NCBI GenBank assembly: GCA_936440205.1
Contig: OW387133.1
Location: 65,596,374 to 65,660,373, forward strand
Direction: 5' to 3'
Source: Lepidonotus clava
Lineage: Eukaryota > Annelida > Polychaeta > Phyllodocida > Polynoidae
DNA: 64,000 bases
Below are positions 26,429 to 41,117 of the stretch, piece by piece (positions within the stretch are counted from its first letter, which is position 1; every line of letters begins with the position of its first letter). The translations under genes and the position numbers were made by a program. The notes beneath the pieces are model-generated. The model was not told where the DNA came from and searched no databases. It was given only the letters and a program-made list of their open reading frames with translations.

Positions 26429-29400
26429 ATGCGCCAATCAATCCGCTCCACGCTCTCCACGGCGACAGCGTCGAGCAGCTCCGTGCGCCGTGCCGTCTCT
26501 GTGGTCCTGCTCAATAAGGAAGAACTACAGGTTCTCGTGGAGGTAAGATTAACCACTTTACAGTGGCCCTTCTGCGTCTTTCTGAAGTCACAAAAGATGC
26601 AGCGGTGCGCTATTGACTATCTCAGTCATTTGATATATCGTAAAATCAGTTGAAATATATAAAATATCATTAATAACAGGATCACGGTATTGTTCAAAAG
26701 TTATTTGGTAAGGTCGTGAAAGTATGGATAATTAAAACAAAATTGTCTGAAAGACACCGTGTCTATCCTTAAACCTTGGATAATACATGTCATCAGTGTT
26801 TGAAATTAATGCTTTATTGTATACACATGACGGATGCATAGCTTTCTAAAACTATTCACTTGTTATTATGTCTATGGGTACACCAATATATAACGGTATC
26901 TGTGTTTAATTAAAACAAAACAAAACATAAATAAAAGCGTTGTCACGTTTTAGCAGCCAATTAGAGAGCGTACAAAGGCGTTTGTCAGGTAAATGTAATG
27001 CAGGTTTGAACGGGCACATGATTCCTACTTAGCCTCATTCAGGGGATTCCCCTAGTTGTGGCGTTCTCTTTTAGTCCTTTCTGAGTCAAATTAAAGAAAA
27101 ATATGTTACAAGCTTTCGATAATATAAAACAATGAGAGCATTTTCAGGAACGCAAACGAAAAAAGGGTCACACAGGGCTTGACAAATCGTTTGTAAACAC
27201 AAGTGCCTACTGGGTAACCAAAGGTAGGCATGTGGTTGCCCCGTCCCAAAATGTGGTTGCCCAGTTTTAGTGTTCTAGACGAAAGTATGATAATTAATTT
27301 CTTACTGGGTAACTAGGACCTACGTTAAAGTTGCCCAGTAGAAAGGTTTTCTGGTTGACCTTGGGATTATACATGCAATTATTTCCGAAGACTTATGACC
27401 TTCGGCTGCCAAGGAGATCCGCGGGTAGAGCTTTGAGAGTTGGTAAAGAAGGGATGAGATGCAAGAAAAGTAGCACGAGAGAGCATGAGCAGTAGGCAGT
27501 GAAATGACAGACTACTTCTTATGAACCAGACGAAAGTTAGGAAGCAGACAATGGATGAATGGGGGAGGGGGGGGGGGGGTGAGGATAATAGAAGACTGGA
27601 AAAGTTGCTAAGTTTACGAGGAGCAGTGTGATTGGGAAAATCTGAATGAAATCAGAGATTGAGATAGGTTCAATGGTATGGAGGAACAGAGAAGGAAATT
27701 GAAAGAGACTGAGGGGCGGAGGAGAGGGTCGGGTAAGTAAGGGACGGGTAAAAAAGTGAGGTTTAGGGTCTGGAGCCAGAATATCGGGTGTAGTCTACGT
27801 CGAGTAGGGCAGTCCCTGGCAGTAGTGATAAGCGGCGCCAAGAGGTAGAGGGGCAAAAATCCCAACTCCCACCCCTCTTCCACCCTGGAGCAGCTGCTGA
27901 CGTAATCAGCCCGGCGGGGGGCCGATGGAATGGGCGTGGTCGGCGTACACACGGCCGGCCGGGAAGGGAGAACGGCCGAGTGGTACAGCTGGCCGAGTAG
28001 ACTTAGCACACGGCCCTGTTAACAGGATCCTTAACAAGAAATTGGGATTACATAATGTCCATACAATGAGCTGATTTCGTTATATACGGACGTTAATTAG
28101 GATTTTAAGCACTGGATGAGGAGTGGGTTCATTCAATTAGACCCGCCATTGCAGGTCAAGATGTCCAGGACTTTGGAAACCAGCAAAGCTTTTGTTTCTG
28201 ATAGGTTTCTAATTGGTGAATCTGACAGTGATCGATAATTGCAAGAAAAGTTCGCATTAAACATTATTTTGACGAGTTAAATTTTTGGTTCCCTCGACTC
28301 TAGTAAGTCAGTCTTTAGTTCAGTCCTTCTTTTTCCGCGTTTCTGAATTTTTGTTTGAAAAGAAGTAATTATTCCCAAAAGTCTCAGACTCTTAAGTGTG
28401 GTCATTGTTCCATCGATAGAACTTAGTCAGGCAAATAGAGCCGTTTGAGAGCAATCATAATTTCGTTCGTCTAGAATATGTATTTCTATTTGTTACATTA
28501 TATTTCTTTTCTTTCTTTTGGTCACTCACATCCGATTTTCAACTACTACAGTTCGCGAAATGTAGGAACATAATATACAGTGCGAAAATAAATACGTATA
28601 TAATTTAGTTGATTTGATAATCTTATATTTTCACATATTTGTTTAATCAATATTCCGAAAATGTAAGTAGGCCACCTTTCCGAGGTCTTTAAAGTGACAC
28701 TTCTGCTTAGTTTCGTAGGCACATATCCGTCGTGCCTACAATCAAATATCATACTAACCCGGAAAGGGCTGCATTGATCAGAGAACCTTAAAGCTGAATC
28801 AAAACCGATTGCTATGACAAAGAAATGATGTCTTTAAATCAGAGTGGCCAGCTAGTGCTATAGACTAAGTAGGATAGAACCCTTATTTAGTAACCATATT
28901 GTTCACGGATCCATGTATTGTAAATCACTATTTCATTAGGGCAGTAGGAAAGTAGTACATAATCATCTATTTCGGTAATAAAGAGCACGTACGTGTATAT
29001 GTCTCGGGGTAAGTAATGGTCGCTACGCCACGCGCGTCCATGCACGTGCCTGGGTGTGCTGCTGGTTGATTCTCACGCACCTGGCCGGGTTTGGGGCGGG
29101 GGGGGGGGGGGGCAGAGAGGGGGCATACTTACATACCGGGCGTGCTTCCGTCACAATAAGACCTTAAAGCAGGTCACTCATGGTAAAGGGTCCATTCACG
29201 GCGTCCATTCACCGCCGTTTGCCCGACTAGGGCGATCAACGGACCCCACAGGCCCTGGCCAAACAATGTAGGAATGAAGGATCAGGGTGAGAAATTAACC
29301 TTACCCCGTTTGCCGACGACTGCTGAAGATAGTCGACAACTGTTGACATGGCATTTACTTTAGCAAAATAGCTGATGGTTTTAATCTCTATTGTCTGCAA

Positions 29401-32400
29401 TAAAGAAGCATTTATACGTATTACCTTGACACATAATTTGAGGGTCAAAAAGGAAAAGTTGTTTTGAAAATAGTAGACACTTACATACATGTATTTACAT
29501 ATTTAGTGCAAGGAGTATATGTGGAGTTGAGTAAGTGTAGTCCGTTGCCAAAGTGTTACATGCTATAGGAAGGTTCAGATACATTCTACGAAACCCAAAG
29601 CTTATCTCTTTGGTATGTATCGATGTTCTGGTAGAATGTGTTTTTTTTCCCATACGTATACAAAAACCAACCTAAAAATGTATTTGAAGAAGGAGAAAGT
29701 AGAGAATGGAATTCGTCGTATCGGATGCGAGTTCTAAAGACTAGATTCCTGTTCTCTGTGGATAAGAAACCCAGGCCGCCCCTAGAATCTGTTATCGATG
29801 ACATTTATCAACCCCAGCTACCTCTCCCCACAAGAGGAACCTAACCCAGCACCTTGATATACATGTACGTATTTTCTGCCCCGAATGTTTTGAGTATTTT
29901 GGTGTTATAGATCTATGATTGAACAAGTGAATCTTTATATTCCCCAAGAGTGTGAACATCATATCAAATAATCTATATGAAGCTAAATATGAGGCGGACA
30001 TGGGGAACTAAGGTGCAGTGTATTAGACACCCACGTTCCGCAGCAGCCTCAAGTATGTGGAAGGTCAGGGAGTGCGGGCTGCACTGAATGAGTGGTGGTT
30101 TGGTGAACACGCAGAATGCGGCACCTATACGTCGGAAAGACGGGCTATAACGGGCCGTTTTGTCGTTGAATATTCAAAAGTGTTCATTGTCCTGGACGTA
30201 TTTTTTTGGGAAAACGGACCTATTTAAATATTTTTTTTAATAAAAGTTGTTATGTTTCGTAAAATAGGATTCATAAACAGGGTAATGATAAACTATATGT
30301 CATAAGTTCGGTTGCAGATTACTACATTTGGGGCCTACTAAGTCAGAAATAGGGGGAGGGGGATGTTCGTGATAGTATAAAGATTGTCCGGATCTAAAAA
30401 GGGATAGTATCAGAATGGTCCGTCCCAGGCCTTGATTGAAGTTGATACATGCAAAAGGTGGTGCTGGTGGTATTCCTTAGTAAAAGGTATGACAAACACA
30501 TGGATGTTATGGATATAGGTGAGGTGTAGGGGTGCTCTCATAGATACCAGGAACGGGGTTGTTTTATAACCTTTTGCCTACCCGGGTACTTAGCCAAGTA
30601 ATTATACTATAAGTCCCTTAAATAGGAACGAATTTTTCGTTTTTCTTTTCCGTGCCTGCCTCCCAGGTTTCTAGAAATATTACTCTCGTTGACTATGCCG
30701 TGTTTGTTTTCCCGTTATTAGTGAAGTTCCGGTAGCTTGCTTGCGTCGATCCTTTTTTTGTGTTAATGACTGCCATCTGGGTTTCCCGGAACCACCGCCA
30801 AGGTTCTTGCGTCAACATCTGCTATGTTCAATTTTGGTGGTTTTTGGTGGTTTCTTTACTATAACTGTTTTATTTAAAAAAAGAATCATTGAATAAATTA
30901 TTTTTCATTAAGAACACATACCTAAGAATACTTCCCGAGCACAATTCAGGTAGAAGAGAAGTCATTGTATAAACTGAAATGACGTATTGTGGAATTTTTC
31001 AACCGTATAATTACTAAAAGCGTGATTGAATAACTGGCGAAAAAAAGAAAGGCGAGGAAGTCTCGTCTAGATTCACATTGACTGTTAACTTTATCATGTG
31101 GTTACTGGGGAAGGGGGTCATCCTACAGTCACTCTCAGTAATTATTGTACCTTTCAATGCCGATACAATAAATATATCTAAGATACATTGTTTCTGTCTC
31201 TACAGCCGAAGGGCAAGGTGGCGGATGTCTTCAGTCAGGTGTGTGACCACCTCGGCCTGCGCGAAACTGAATACTTCGGTTTGGCCCAGCTTATTGGTAA
31301 GTATAAGCACATTGGCTCATCAGAATTTTCTTACTTTCCTCATTCCATAGGTCCCCAAATATAATTATTTATGATATGACAATACTATAACTTGCAAACA
31401 AAATAGCTCGCCTATCAATTCTCGGACAGCAATTTATTAGAGAAACGTCTAGAATAGCATTCTGGTAACATGTAATATGCGATAATTTTCTCTAATGACA
31501 AGGTTAAATATCGAATGGTTTGCTGAGAACATAGCATTATATTGTTTAACATTGTACGTGCAGATGTCTGCGAAACGGAACGTTTCTGGCATGTACACTG
31601 CTAACAGTCACGCCGATCAGAATACGGAACGTCAAATGCCTATGTCATTAATTGTAATGAAAATGTTAGTGATACGCCAAAGGCCTATGGGCCCTGGGCG
31701 CATTTAAACAAGTATTGTTGGTTCAAATTGTGCACTCGTTATTGTAGGAAATATTGAAATATACCAAAGTGGCCCACTTAAACTAGGAAATTACTCGATG
31801 AATAGCGAGAACACGTTTGTTCTGTTAGACCTTTTTGTTATCGTATTTTAAACGGCGAGATAGTCTTATGCCTGACACGCTGGAACACATATAATACGTA
31901 CATTAATTTCTATGAATCAGTTTCCTAGCTCATCTTCCTAACAATTATGTTCTTTTCTTTCAGAGGGAGAATATCATTTCACAGACCTTGAACTGAAGGT
32001 CAGTAAACTGGCACCAAAGACACGGCGTAGTCACAGCCAAGTACGTACCTACCAGTTTCCGACAAATGATTATGTCATTATTTCCTTTCCATTTCTGTCT
32101 AGCAAATAGATATAACATTATCAACAATGTTTGTCTACAAAAAAGTATCATCTAGGCTAATCATGATTACTTATGTATGACTATGTCGTCTTCACGTTTT
32201 TACAAGTTTTTTTCTTTTCAGCAAAATGAAAGCCAGTCAGTCTTAACACTCCACTTCAGAGTCCAGTTCTACGTAGATCATGTTATGCTACTACGGTGAG
32301 TGTCAAAAACAAACTCGAAATTTCAACAAACAATTTGTATAGTTTGTCATCTCTTGTCCAGCAGCCCCAGAGTTCTTTGGGTTTTAATACAACTTTTTAA

Positions 32401-35400
32401 TTCTAATTTTTATTAATGCTTCTTACCTCGTGTAGAGAGCGTGTCACGCGGCACCAGTACTACCTTCAGCTGCGCGACAACTTTGTGCACGCGGCGCAGA
32501 TGGTGGGTGCCGAGCGCTGCTTCCTGCTGGCGGCCTACGCCCTGCAGGCCGACCTGGGCGCCTACAACGCACACAAACACGCCAGGGCCTACTTCGACCC
32601 GCGCGAGTACTTCCCCGCCTGGGTGAGTAAAGCCGTGTGTGGTGAGAGTCCCTCAGGGGCATTTCTCACATTCACTCCTGAGTGGTCTGCCCTGCAGGCC
32701 TACAGTCCCCGTCAACGAGGTCAAATTTAGGGGGCCATCTATTTCATCGATTAAAGACAGTGTTTGCGTAATTTCCCTATATTTGGTTGTGATCATAATT
32801 CCAATTTCGGAATGCAAAAATCTTTTGCAAGTTCACACTAGATTTAATTATTGTTATATCCATGGGAGGTGTCCGTCATTCTGATTTTTGTTAAAAAGGT
32901 TGTTGACGGTGAATGTTAGGAGATTATAAGAAGGTAAATACTTCTGACAGCTTGCTCGAAATGCGATCTTTATACATTTAACTCTTGTTTGCAGGTAATT
33001 TCGCAACACGGGCCTGAATACATTGTCTCGTCCATGCCGGCCATGCACTCTGATCTAAACGGTATGACCAAGATGGAGGCCCAGATGCACTTCATTAAGG
33101 ACGTGTCCGCCTCGCCCGCCGCCCACAACCTGCACTTCTACCGCCTCAAGAAACGGAAAATCGACCGCCTTGGCACTGCCTGGATCGGCATCTGTCCAAA
33201 GGGGGTAGAGATTTATGAGGTAAGTTGGAACAATTTTCGCTAGTACATGTGATATCAAATCACATTTTTCTCACCAAAACCATCGGAATCCACGAGGCAT
33301 CTATTTCAATTGATATCATGTCAGTAATATAGGAATAGACCTGTAGGAAATACAGATTCAAGCCATGAAACAGTGTAATAAAACGGGTTCAGATAGGCCT
33401 GGTTTTAGAAATTAGGCATGTGCATATATGTGATTACTGCCATTGAAATCACTTTTCATTCCACAGGAACTAGAGGACGGATTCAAGAGTCTTTTATCTA
33501 CGTTTTTATGGCCCAATATACGAAAACTTATTTTTGAGGTAAGGAAGTTTTATTTAATCTAACATCTCAAAAACATAATTATGAAGTGGTTACGGGAGGC
33601 AAACTTGCTGAATATATATTTTTTACTCTTACACAATTGTTCACTTTGCCATGCAACACTCTTTCCAATGACCTCTGTATAATTGCCAGTTGAACCTGAC
33701 ATTTCTCTGAATCAGAAGATAGACCTTCAGCATTACAGTGAATGAATGATATTTATGTAAACTGATATTTGTTATTTTTGCATACCGTGATAACATTTCA
33801 TGGCTAATCGATATGCATGTAAACACATTTCCTAGTTTCTAATATGCGTATTCGATTGTAGTTTTCACCCTACACCTCACTTGCATATACATGTATATGC
33901 ATTATTTCTTTAATGCAACCCTTTCAGTCTTAAAAGTTTATAAAACAAGCAATAAACTCCTCTTCAGAAAAAGAAATTTGAGATCCGGGCTGTGGGTACA
34001 CCCGCCGGCCGCAAGTTCACCTATTACACGGGCAGCGACGAGCGGGCCAAGTACCTGTTGTCGCTGTGTCGAACCACACACCTCTTCCAAATGACGGTTC
34101 AGCCCAAGCTGGCCGAGATCCGCCATCTGGAGGCTGAAGACAAGAAGCGTTTCAGAGACACCCACCGAGAGGCCTACATCTACAGCGACAAGAGGGAGTT
34201 GGACCGGGACCACGGCCGGGCCTCCGGGCGGAGTCAGGTGTCCTACCTGTCGGCGTCGGCCACCCCACCGTCAGACACACGACCCCCGCCCTCCTGCAGC
34301 AGTGTACTTGACCAGCGTGTGTCAGTTATAAGCAATACAAGTTCTAATACTACGTCCGGTATAGTCAGTGATAAGATGTGTATGAGCTTCGATGACAGTG
34401 AAGGTGAGTTATTTTCTTTATAAAAATGTTAAATTGCCAAGACATAAGCAAGGCAAATACATATCTGACAGTAATCCTATCTCCTCGTCATGTACGTATA
34501 CAAAAAGACAATGGGAAAAAAAACAAGATATACACTTATTCCTAGTGTCTTCTTTTACATAGATCAAAGCCACAAAACTGTAATCATTCAATGAATATTA
34601 CAAGAATAATGTTTATCAATCAAATTAAAGTATGTTCCTTTGAACGCTGTTAGTACAGGAGATTTTTACTTTGTCAAGGGAATCAGTTTCTTTGTTAAAC
34701 GTTTTTGAACAACTCTTAAGACCGCCTTTCCTTTCTTTGCTATTGAAATAGATTATTACCAGTGCTCAGATGATATGCGTAGCATGGAGATTATGATAGA
34801 CAGTCCGCCAAGCAAAATACCCAGCAACTTTATGTCAGGCAGTTATACCACGCCGCACCCACGCGTCACCCCATTCCAGGGTATTCCAGGTAAGTTGTAA
34901 TTCACGATTTAACGTAACTTTTTTAAACGGAAAATGTTGCCTCTTGAAAGGAAAATCTTCTTAGCAGCATTACTGTTGGGAAAATAATATATATATATTT
35001 TAAATCAGGGTACTGCTACCGTGTTTAAACAGAGGGAAAAGATTAGTTGATTATAATGTCAACGCTATCACTTTACTAAGCATATTTTTTGTGTCTTCTA
35101 GGATTTAAAGCCTCTGGCTTATCCAGTTCACCAGCCAGTTTAAACCGCGTCGGGGAGCTTCCTCGGCCCATGTCCTCCTCCTCCCGCACCCACTCATCAG
35201 GGGTCTCACGGACATCGAGCTGTCACAGTCAGCGCAGCGGCAAGCTGGTCTTGTCGCCCATGCCTCCCAGTGCCACCACCACCCTGGCCGAGGTGCATGC
35301 TCTGCCACGACCAGCCGACGTCCACATACAGCGGATCAGCCTCGCCCCGACCATGACCGTGTCCAGCACCCCAGTGCCCCCTGGTGTCGGGGCAGTGTTC

Positions 35401-37905
35401 AGTGGGGTGGTGACCGGCGGGGTCCCTCCCCACCACCAACAACAACAACAGGTTACCTATGGCAGCCTGCCCCCTGTAGTCACCAGCGCCACCTATGTGA
35501 ATGTGAGTGAGTTAATGGGTGCAGGGACAGGGCATTACGTGCAGGCCGACGTGAGGCCACCGCAGGCGCCGTACATGAGCGACATGTCGCCCTATGCCGG
35601 GCAGACGTTTGTCGTTGAGTCGCACCCCATCCAGCAGGTGGCCACACCTGTCCTGCCTCCCCGGGGCATTCAGCCACCAATCAGTGGGGGCTCTCCTTTG
35701 CACAGCTCCGGAGCAACCTCCTCAATGCACATGGGAAACTTCCAAGGTACTTTTGGCCCCACTTCTCAGATGACAGGGGGCGGATTATCTGTAGCAGGCT
35801 ACAGCAGCAGTGGCAGTTCTGGCCAGCAGGCCTCTCAGAGTATGGGGGCTGCTGCCATGTCTCTAGATTACCACAACCCTTCAGACTACCCAATGAAGGT
35901 TCTATCTGTGGCTACCAACCCACCTATGGTGGTGACGTCCCATCCGCACGTGCCTCCAGGGGTGGCTGCCCAGCAGTGCCTGCCCGTAGAGGTGTGTCTG
36001 CCGTTAGCCCCGCCCCAGACCCAGACCCAGACCCAACCTCAGCCCCAGCCCCAGAACCAACCTCAGCCCCAACACCAGCCCCAACACCAGCCCCAACCTC
36101 AGCCTGCCCACCACTTGGCCCAGCAAGCCCCGCCCCTCACCCCCCACCTGACGCACGCCCACCTCTCCCCACCCACCCCTGATCAGGCCCCACCCACCGG
36201 CCACCATACCCCACCCACCATGCACATGACCCCGCCCACTCTTCATAAAACCACCGAGTTGCTTGCCCCTCAGACCACCCACCAACTGCTCCAGGCACAA
36301 CCAGTCCAGCCCCCTTCGCCTCACACTGCCCCTTTAAACATTGCCTCGGCACAAGATACTGCAGTCACTGGGCCTGTGGGGCTCAATGTGCCTGCACCTC
36401 TTGAGACGTCTACACCCAATCAGCAAGCGAAACAACAGCAGCAACAAGAACCAGTGGGGATGGACCACTCAGTGACTGTTGACGACCACACGCGTGGCCC
36501 TAGCACTCCTCTGACGGTCCTGCCGCCTACCACCTCTGCCAGCCCGACGCTGACCGTCCTACCACCGCCAACACTGGTCACACCGCCAGAGTACACCCCT
36601 CCTTCAGCTACTAACGACCAGGAGGCGCCACCAGCCAACCCTCCTCCCGTGCCACTCACAGCTACAGGAGGAAGCCCGACCAACCCTGCGCCTGCCGCGC
36701 CCCGACAGCGCGGCGGGCTGGTGCCCTCGGGAGATGCGTGGGGCGCTTACGACGTGTCCCCGCGGGGTGCAGGACGTTCCCAGCAGAGGCATCACAGCAT
36801 GGGCAAATACGACCAGGTAGGCCTATGTCCAGTGACTTCACCACTTTACAAATTCAACTGTGTTCCCATGTGATCCTTTGCTCTCCAGATACATCCGTTG
36901 ACGACTAGAATATAGTGTGTATTAGTCATGATCAAATGAGCACCATTAAGATAACAAACCGTAGTTAACAGTTGAATAATATATGTTGGAAAGTAAGTGG
37001 TATCCCCTCCTTTCCTAATAAAGTATGTAGTATAAACGTTTCCTTAATGTGATCTTTAATGAAAGGTTTAAGCGTACCTTTTATTTTATTGCTATTAAGT
37101 GATTGGTCAAACCAGTAGCTGATCTGGGTATCTCTTGTTTCAGCTGCTCAGTCCGAATGCAGGTAGAGATTCAGAAAACCGTCGTCGCGGACGTCGTAGT
37201 AAGACGTGTCCCTCCCACGGTATGATGCCCGACGTGGCCGCCGAACTCCAAGGCCTGTCGGGTAAGAACCTCTCCCTGCCGCTGCTCAGCGCACTCTGCA
37301 ACGACTCCTCCCTCATCATGCAGGTACAGGAGACGTGTAACTGCAGCAGTAACGTCGTGAGCCCCTCGACCACCTCCGGCCGGGACGAGAAGAGCTTGAG
37401 TTTCTGCTCGTCGAGCAACACACTCATCACCAACGAGGCAGGGTCTGGGTGCACAACAACACGTCCGGTGAGCTGGCACAGTGGCACCTTCAACTTAGAC
37501 CAAACCTTCAAACTCTTTCCTGAAAGTGCCTCCCCCGTCATTCCGGGCAGTCGCATGAGCTACTTACCTCCGGCCAAGAGCAACTCGCCCACGGCCAGCG
37601 CTGCCTTTGGAGAGCCCAAAGCGCAGATGCCGGTGCTGGCCCCACCCCCCGTTCGGTCACACTCGGACGAGTTGGCGTCCCTCACGTCGAGCCAGCTGCA
37701 GGCCTCACCGCTTATCGCCGGCCTGTTGGCACCATCCCTGGGTAGGTCGGCCCTGTCAGTGATGGGGGCGGCCACAGGCTCCGCCTCCAAACTCAACAGT
37801 AGTAGCGCCAGCGGGGCCATGTTCCCGAGCAAACTAACAAGCGGTGGCCACAGCCCCAACAGCAGTGAAACTCTCCACCAACAGGCCAACATGGGGCTAG
37901 CCTAG
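26429..37905 (+). CDS. FRMD6: FERM-domain protein of the FRMD6/Willin/Expanded family, about 1,296 residues in 11 exons
   Basis: Expanded and FRMD6 act at the apical membrane upstream of Hippo/Warts signalling. Exons: 26389-26542, 31206-31296, 31964-32040, 32222-32295, 32436-32622, 32995-33219, 33467-33538, 33968-34403, 34752-34889, 35102-36816, 37144-37905. All junctions are GT/AG and in phase. The FERM domain covers roughly residues 20-330; 'YYLQLRDNF', 'CFLLAAYALQADLGAY', 'YFPAWVISQHGPEYI', 'HFYRLKKRKID' and 'KFTYYTGSDERAKYLL' follow human FRMD6 closely. An acidic stretch, 'DDMRSMEIMIDSPP', mirrors one in FRMD6. A long Ser/Pro/Gln-rich tail follows (Q/P run at 36012-36120), with PPEY at 36583-36594 and 'GRRSKTCPSH' in the last exon. 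Human FRMD6 has about 620 residues and fly Expanded about 1,400. The start at 26429 is provisional; an upstream 5' exon is likely. Confidence 0.9.
26543..31205 (+). other. First large intron of the FRMD6-like gene
   Basis: Donor GTAAGA at 26543, acceptor 'tctctacag' ending at 31205. The intron has a GC-rich, CpG-containing patch at about 27.88-28.0 kb, poly-G runs at about 27.56 and 29.10 kb, and a diverged repeated pair with 'actgggtaac' at about 27.21 and 27.30 kb. I see no conserved exon inside. Confidence 0.5.
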
Positions 37906-40900
37906 CAAACCGACCCCGCTCATTTTGTGTGTTTTTAATGTTCAATGAGGCGGGTGGCGACTGTAGGAGACAGCCGCATGTATAACTCGTCGTGTTCAAA
38001 GCTAATGTGATACTTAGACAAAGTCTTCCACCTTCTAGGGAACAATGTAGGCCTAGCTCTCACTTGGATTTAAAAGTAAATCACGCGACGTTTGTAGAAC
38101 TGACAAAAGAAGTATTCTTATATAGAAAATCGTATTTAGAGTAATTGGGCTCTCTTTGACTTGCCAAGTTATGAAAGTAGTGAATGATTTTAAAAAGAAA
38201 GAAATGCGGCATGGAGTCGATGACTTACCCATCAGGCATCTTTGATTAGATGCTTAATTTCACCCTATATATAAAATACCATGTGTTTTGTATAGATCCT
38301 ATACAAGTGGTTGTCATACGATAAGTGATTTAAGCGGTAATCTTCTATGTAATATTTGATATTTTCAAATAAATAACATTATACTTAATTGTTGGAACCT
38401 TTGTAACAAAGGTTGCATATCATATTATATTCATTATATCGCATATAAAGAGTACACTCTATGGATAGTTTATCTCTAAATTTGAAATGATTATGAATGT
38501 TAATGTATTCATATGTCCTGCCTGGTAATTGTTATTACATACGATTTTTTTTTGTCCTCTGTGCTGAGTTTTTGTATTTTTTCATAGTTACAAATACTGA
38601 ACAGCCGTTTGTGTTGGTTGTGGAATGGCAATCATATTTAAAGGCATAGGAAAGTCTTGATCATATGTTATCTTTTGGGTTGGTGCGTGTCTTGTTAATT
38701 ATGATGTACAGTGTATAGAAGTAAAGAGCACGGAAAGTTGTTAAAGGAAAAGTTCAAGTTAGCTTTGTAGAATATTGCAAATAATATGGGAAAAGAAATA
38801 CTAACACAGAGACCGACTTCAAATTGTAAGTTAACCGTTTTAACGTTAACATTATAGTGTTTGTGCCAGTAACAAAATTAATCTCTTAACAAACAATTCT
38901 ATCGCTTTTTCCCTCCAGAAGTGTTTAGTACATGTTGTGAGTACGATTGTGGTTTGATCAAATAACCTTTTTACCGATCTATACATTAGATATGATTTCA
39001 TTCGATTTGCCTGATATATTTATCATATAATGTTGTAATTATATGCATATTTATGGATATGCCAAATCATTATCTAACTCTCGCAAACAGGATTTTTGTA
39101 ACCTGTACAATGATCTGCCAAACATGAACTGATGTGTCTTATGGTACTAACTACGCTAGAGTTTGTTTTTCTCTACCGGTAATCCCACACAGGTTCCACC
39201 TGCCGTTCTCCATAGTTAGGGATTGAGAGGCAATCGTTCAAAATGATAAAAGAGAATGTATGGTTTGCAACTACTATTCCAGTCAAAGAACCGGATTGTG
39301 TTATTTGGAACCAACGACACACTCAACAATGTTGCTACAACTATCTGAAGGAAATTTAAGGTGTTTGATTAATGTGTTCATACCCGTCGCTTGTATTTGT
39401 CAAAGATATTTGATGGTTAGTAAATGAAGCAAGTCCTATCTCAAGGGTAAATTGTGAGAGCATAGCTGAGAATGTAAACTGTCCAAAGTCCATATTTTAA
39501 AAGTGTTTTCTCTGTTGGACTAGGAACATTGTTTATCCAACATAGGAAATCTGGAATAGGCCTATTCGTTAGTCATTAGAGCAGTATTAATAAGATTTGT
39601 TTGATTCCAAGAAGGCAACTAACTTTTCATGAACGAAAATTAAAATTTCGGTTCTTATGAACCTTCTTTACTTGACCATTGATGGGTAAACTGTTTTTTA
39701 TTTAATTTGCGGACATTGATATATTTCTGTCCTTTTTACATAGTCGGTTAACTCTTAAATGGTTTGGTTAATTGGCATCGGTATGATTTAATGATATTGG
39801 ATAGTTTGGCCTTTTTCTTTTAATCAATGTTTTATAGTGTGGCTAACTATTAGTATAACAGTATAACAAACACCAAACATGGCCCCAAGCAGCTGCCTTG
39901 TTATTCTTTTTTCGAAGTTTCGGTCCATTGTAAAGTTTGACAAGGCTAGTTGTTAAGTGGGTGCTCTTTGATTTGGACATTTTATCACAAAACTTTAAGT
40001 TGGCGAAAGGCCTAAGTATATGGACTTTGGAATTGCCTATTGTTCAACAGAGGCATTTGTGTTTTGTTGGAGAAGATATCCAATCATGTATAATATGAGT
40101 GATATTAGTAGTCAAAACATCAATTTTACCATCTAATTTCGCATCTTTTATCTCTTTTAAAAGGAAGGTAAGAAAATTAAGTGCAATATTAAAAAAAATT
40201 AGATGTTAATGCGATTGTTATTTGATAATCGGTTTATGAGGCCACTGCTGATACCAACCTTGATTGCAGATAAAAAGACGACATGCAGAGGTGGATATAA
40301 ACATTGTGCATTTTCTACGAAGTATTCTCAGGGTTTCAATATTTATTTTTATACATTTTTACTGACGCTATGATTGTGGAGGATGATGTCCTGTGACCTT
40401 CAGAGGTTCTTTGCTAGGTAAATTAATTATTGATTGAAATAGCCGCGTGGCGGCTGTCCCAGGATTGAGGTCCTCGAATATGAAAGAATGGACCCCGTCC
40501 TTTTGTATATAGCCAACTCCCCAGGCCCTTTGATGATGCAACAACCACCACCAATACCTAGTGGTCAAATTTATCTGTGCTACTACAAATATTTCTTGTT
40601 TCTCAAAAAACACGTTCATCCATTAATTAAAAGAAAATAAACACTTCTCTGATTGGTCAGGGCATAATATTTGTCAAAAAGTAGAAAATAACTTTCATAT
40701 AAGGAACAATTCAAAAAGTGCCTTGAAACTAGTAACAGAACAGTGGCTTGGTAAAGCATCATTTCATATAAAAAAGAGTATTCAGTGTGCTCATTGCTGC
40801 ACTCATTGTTGAAGCACATATCCATTACATTGATCGTGAGAATAATTTAACTGCAATGGTTGTTTGTTATTTCAAAACGTGTCTGTAATAGATTAAAAAA

Positions 40901-41117
40901 ATAATTATAAATCATGAACTGCATTGTTTAGTAAAACAAAGAAATGAAGACTGTGATTGCAAACTATAGACCTAAGGCTTAGCGTACCATAAACGTCCAA
41001 GAGTTTGAGGCTGGCAACAGCTTACAGATGCAAACCGAAATTACCCGAAGGCTGGGGAGAAATCTGTACAGAATAATGTTACCAGGGTGTATATAAGACA
41101 GATAAATAAATAAAGCC
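37906..41117 (+). other. Probable 3' UTR of the FRMD6-like gene
   Basis: AT-rich sequence without coding signal follows the TAG stop at 37903-37905. Candidate poly(A) signals are 'aaataaataac' at about 38368 and 'gataaataaataaagc' at about 41100-41115. Which one is used cannot be told from sequence alone. Confidence 0.4.

Noticed and set aside
27614-28009. 131-residue minus-strand reading in the FRMD6-like intron
   Set aside because: It coincides with a CpG- and purine-rich patch and has low-complexity residue content with no recognisable domain.
31495-31707. 70-residue plus-strand reading inside the FRMD6-like gene
   Set aside because: It lies within an intron whose flanking exons join in phase. 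No splice signals include it.
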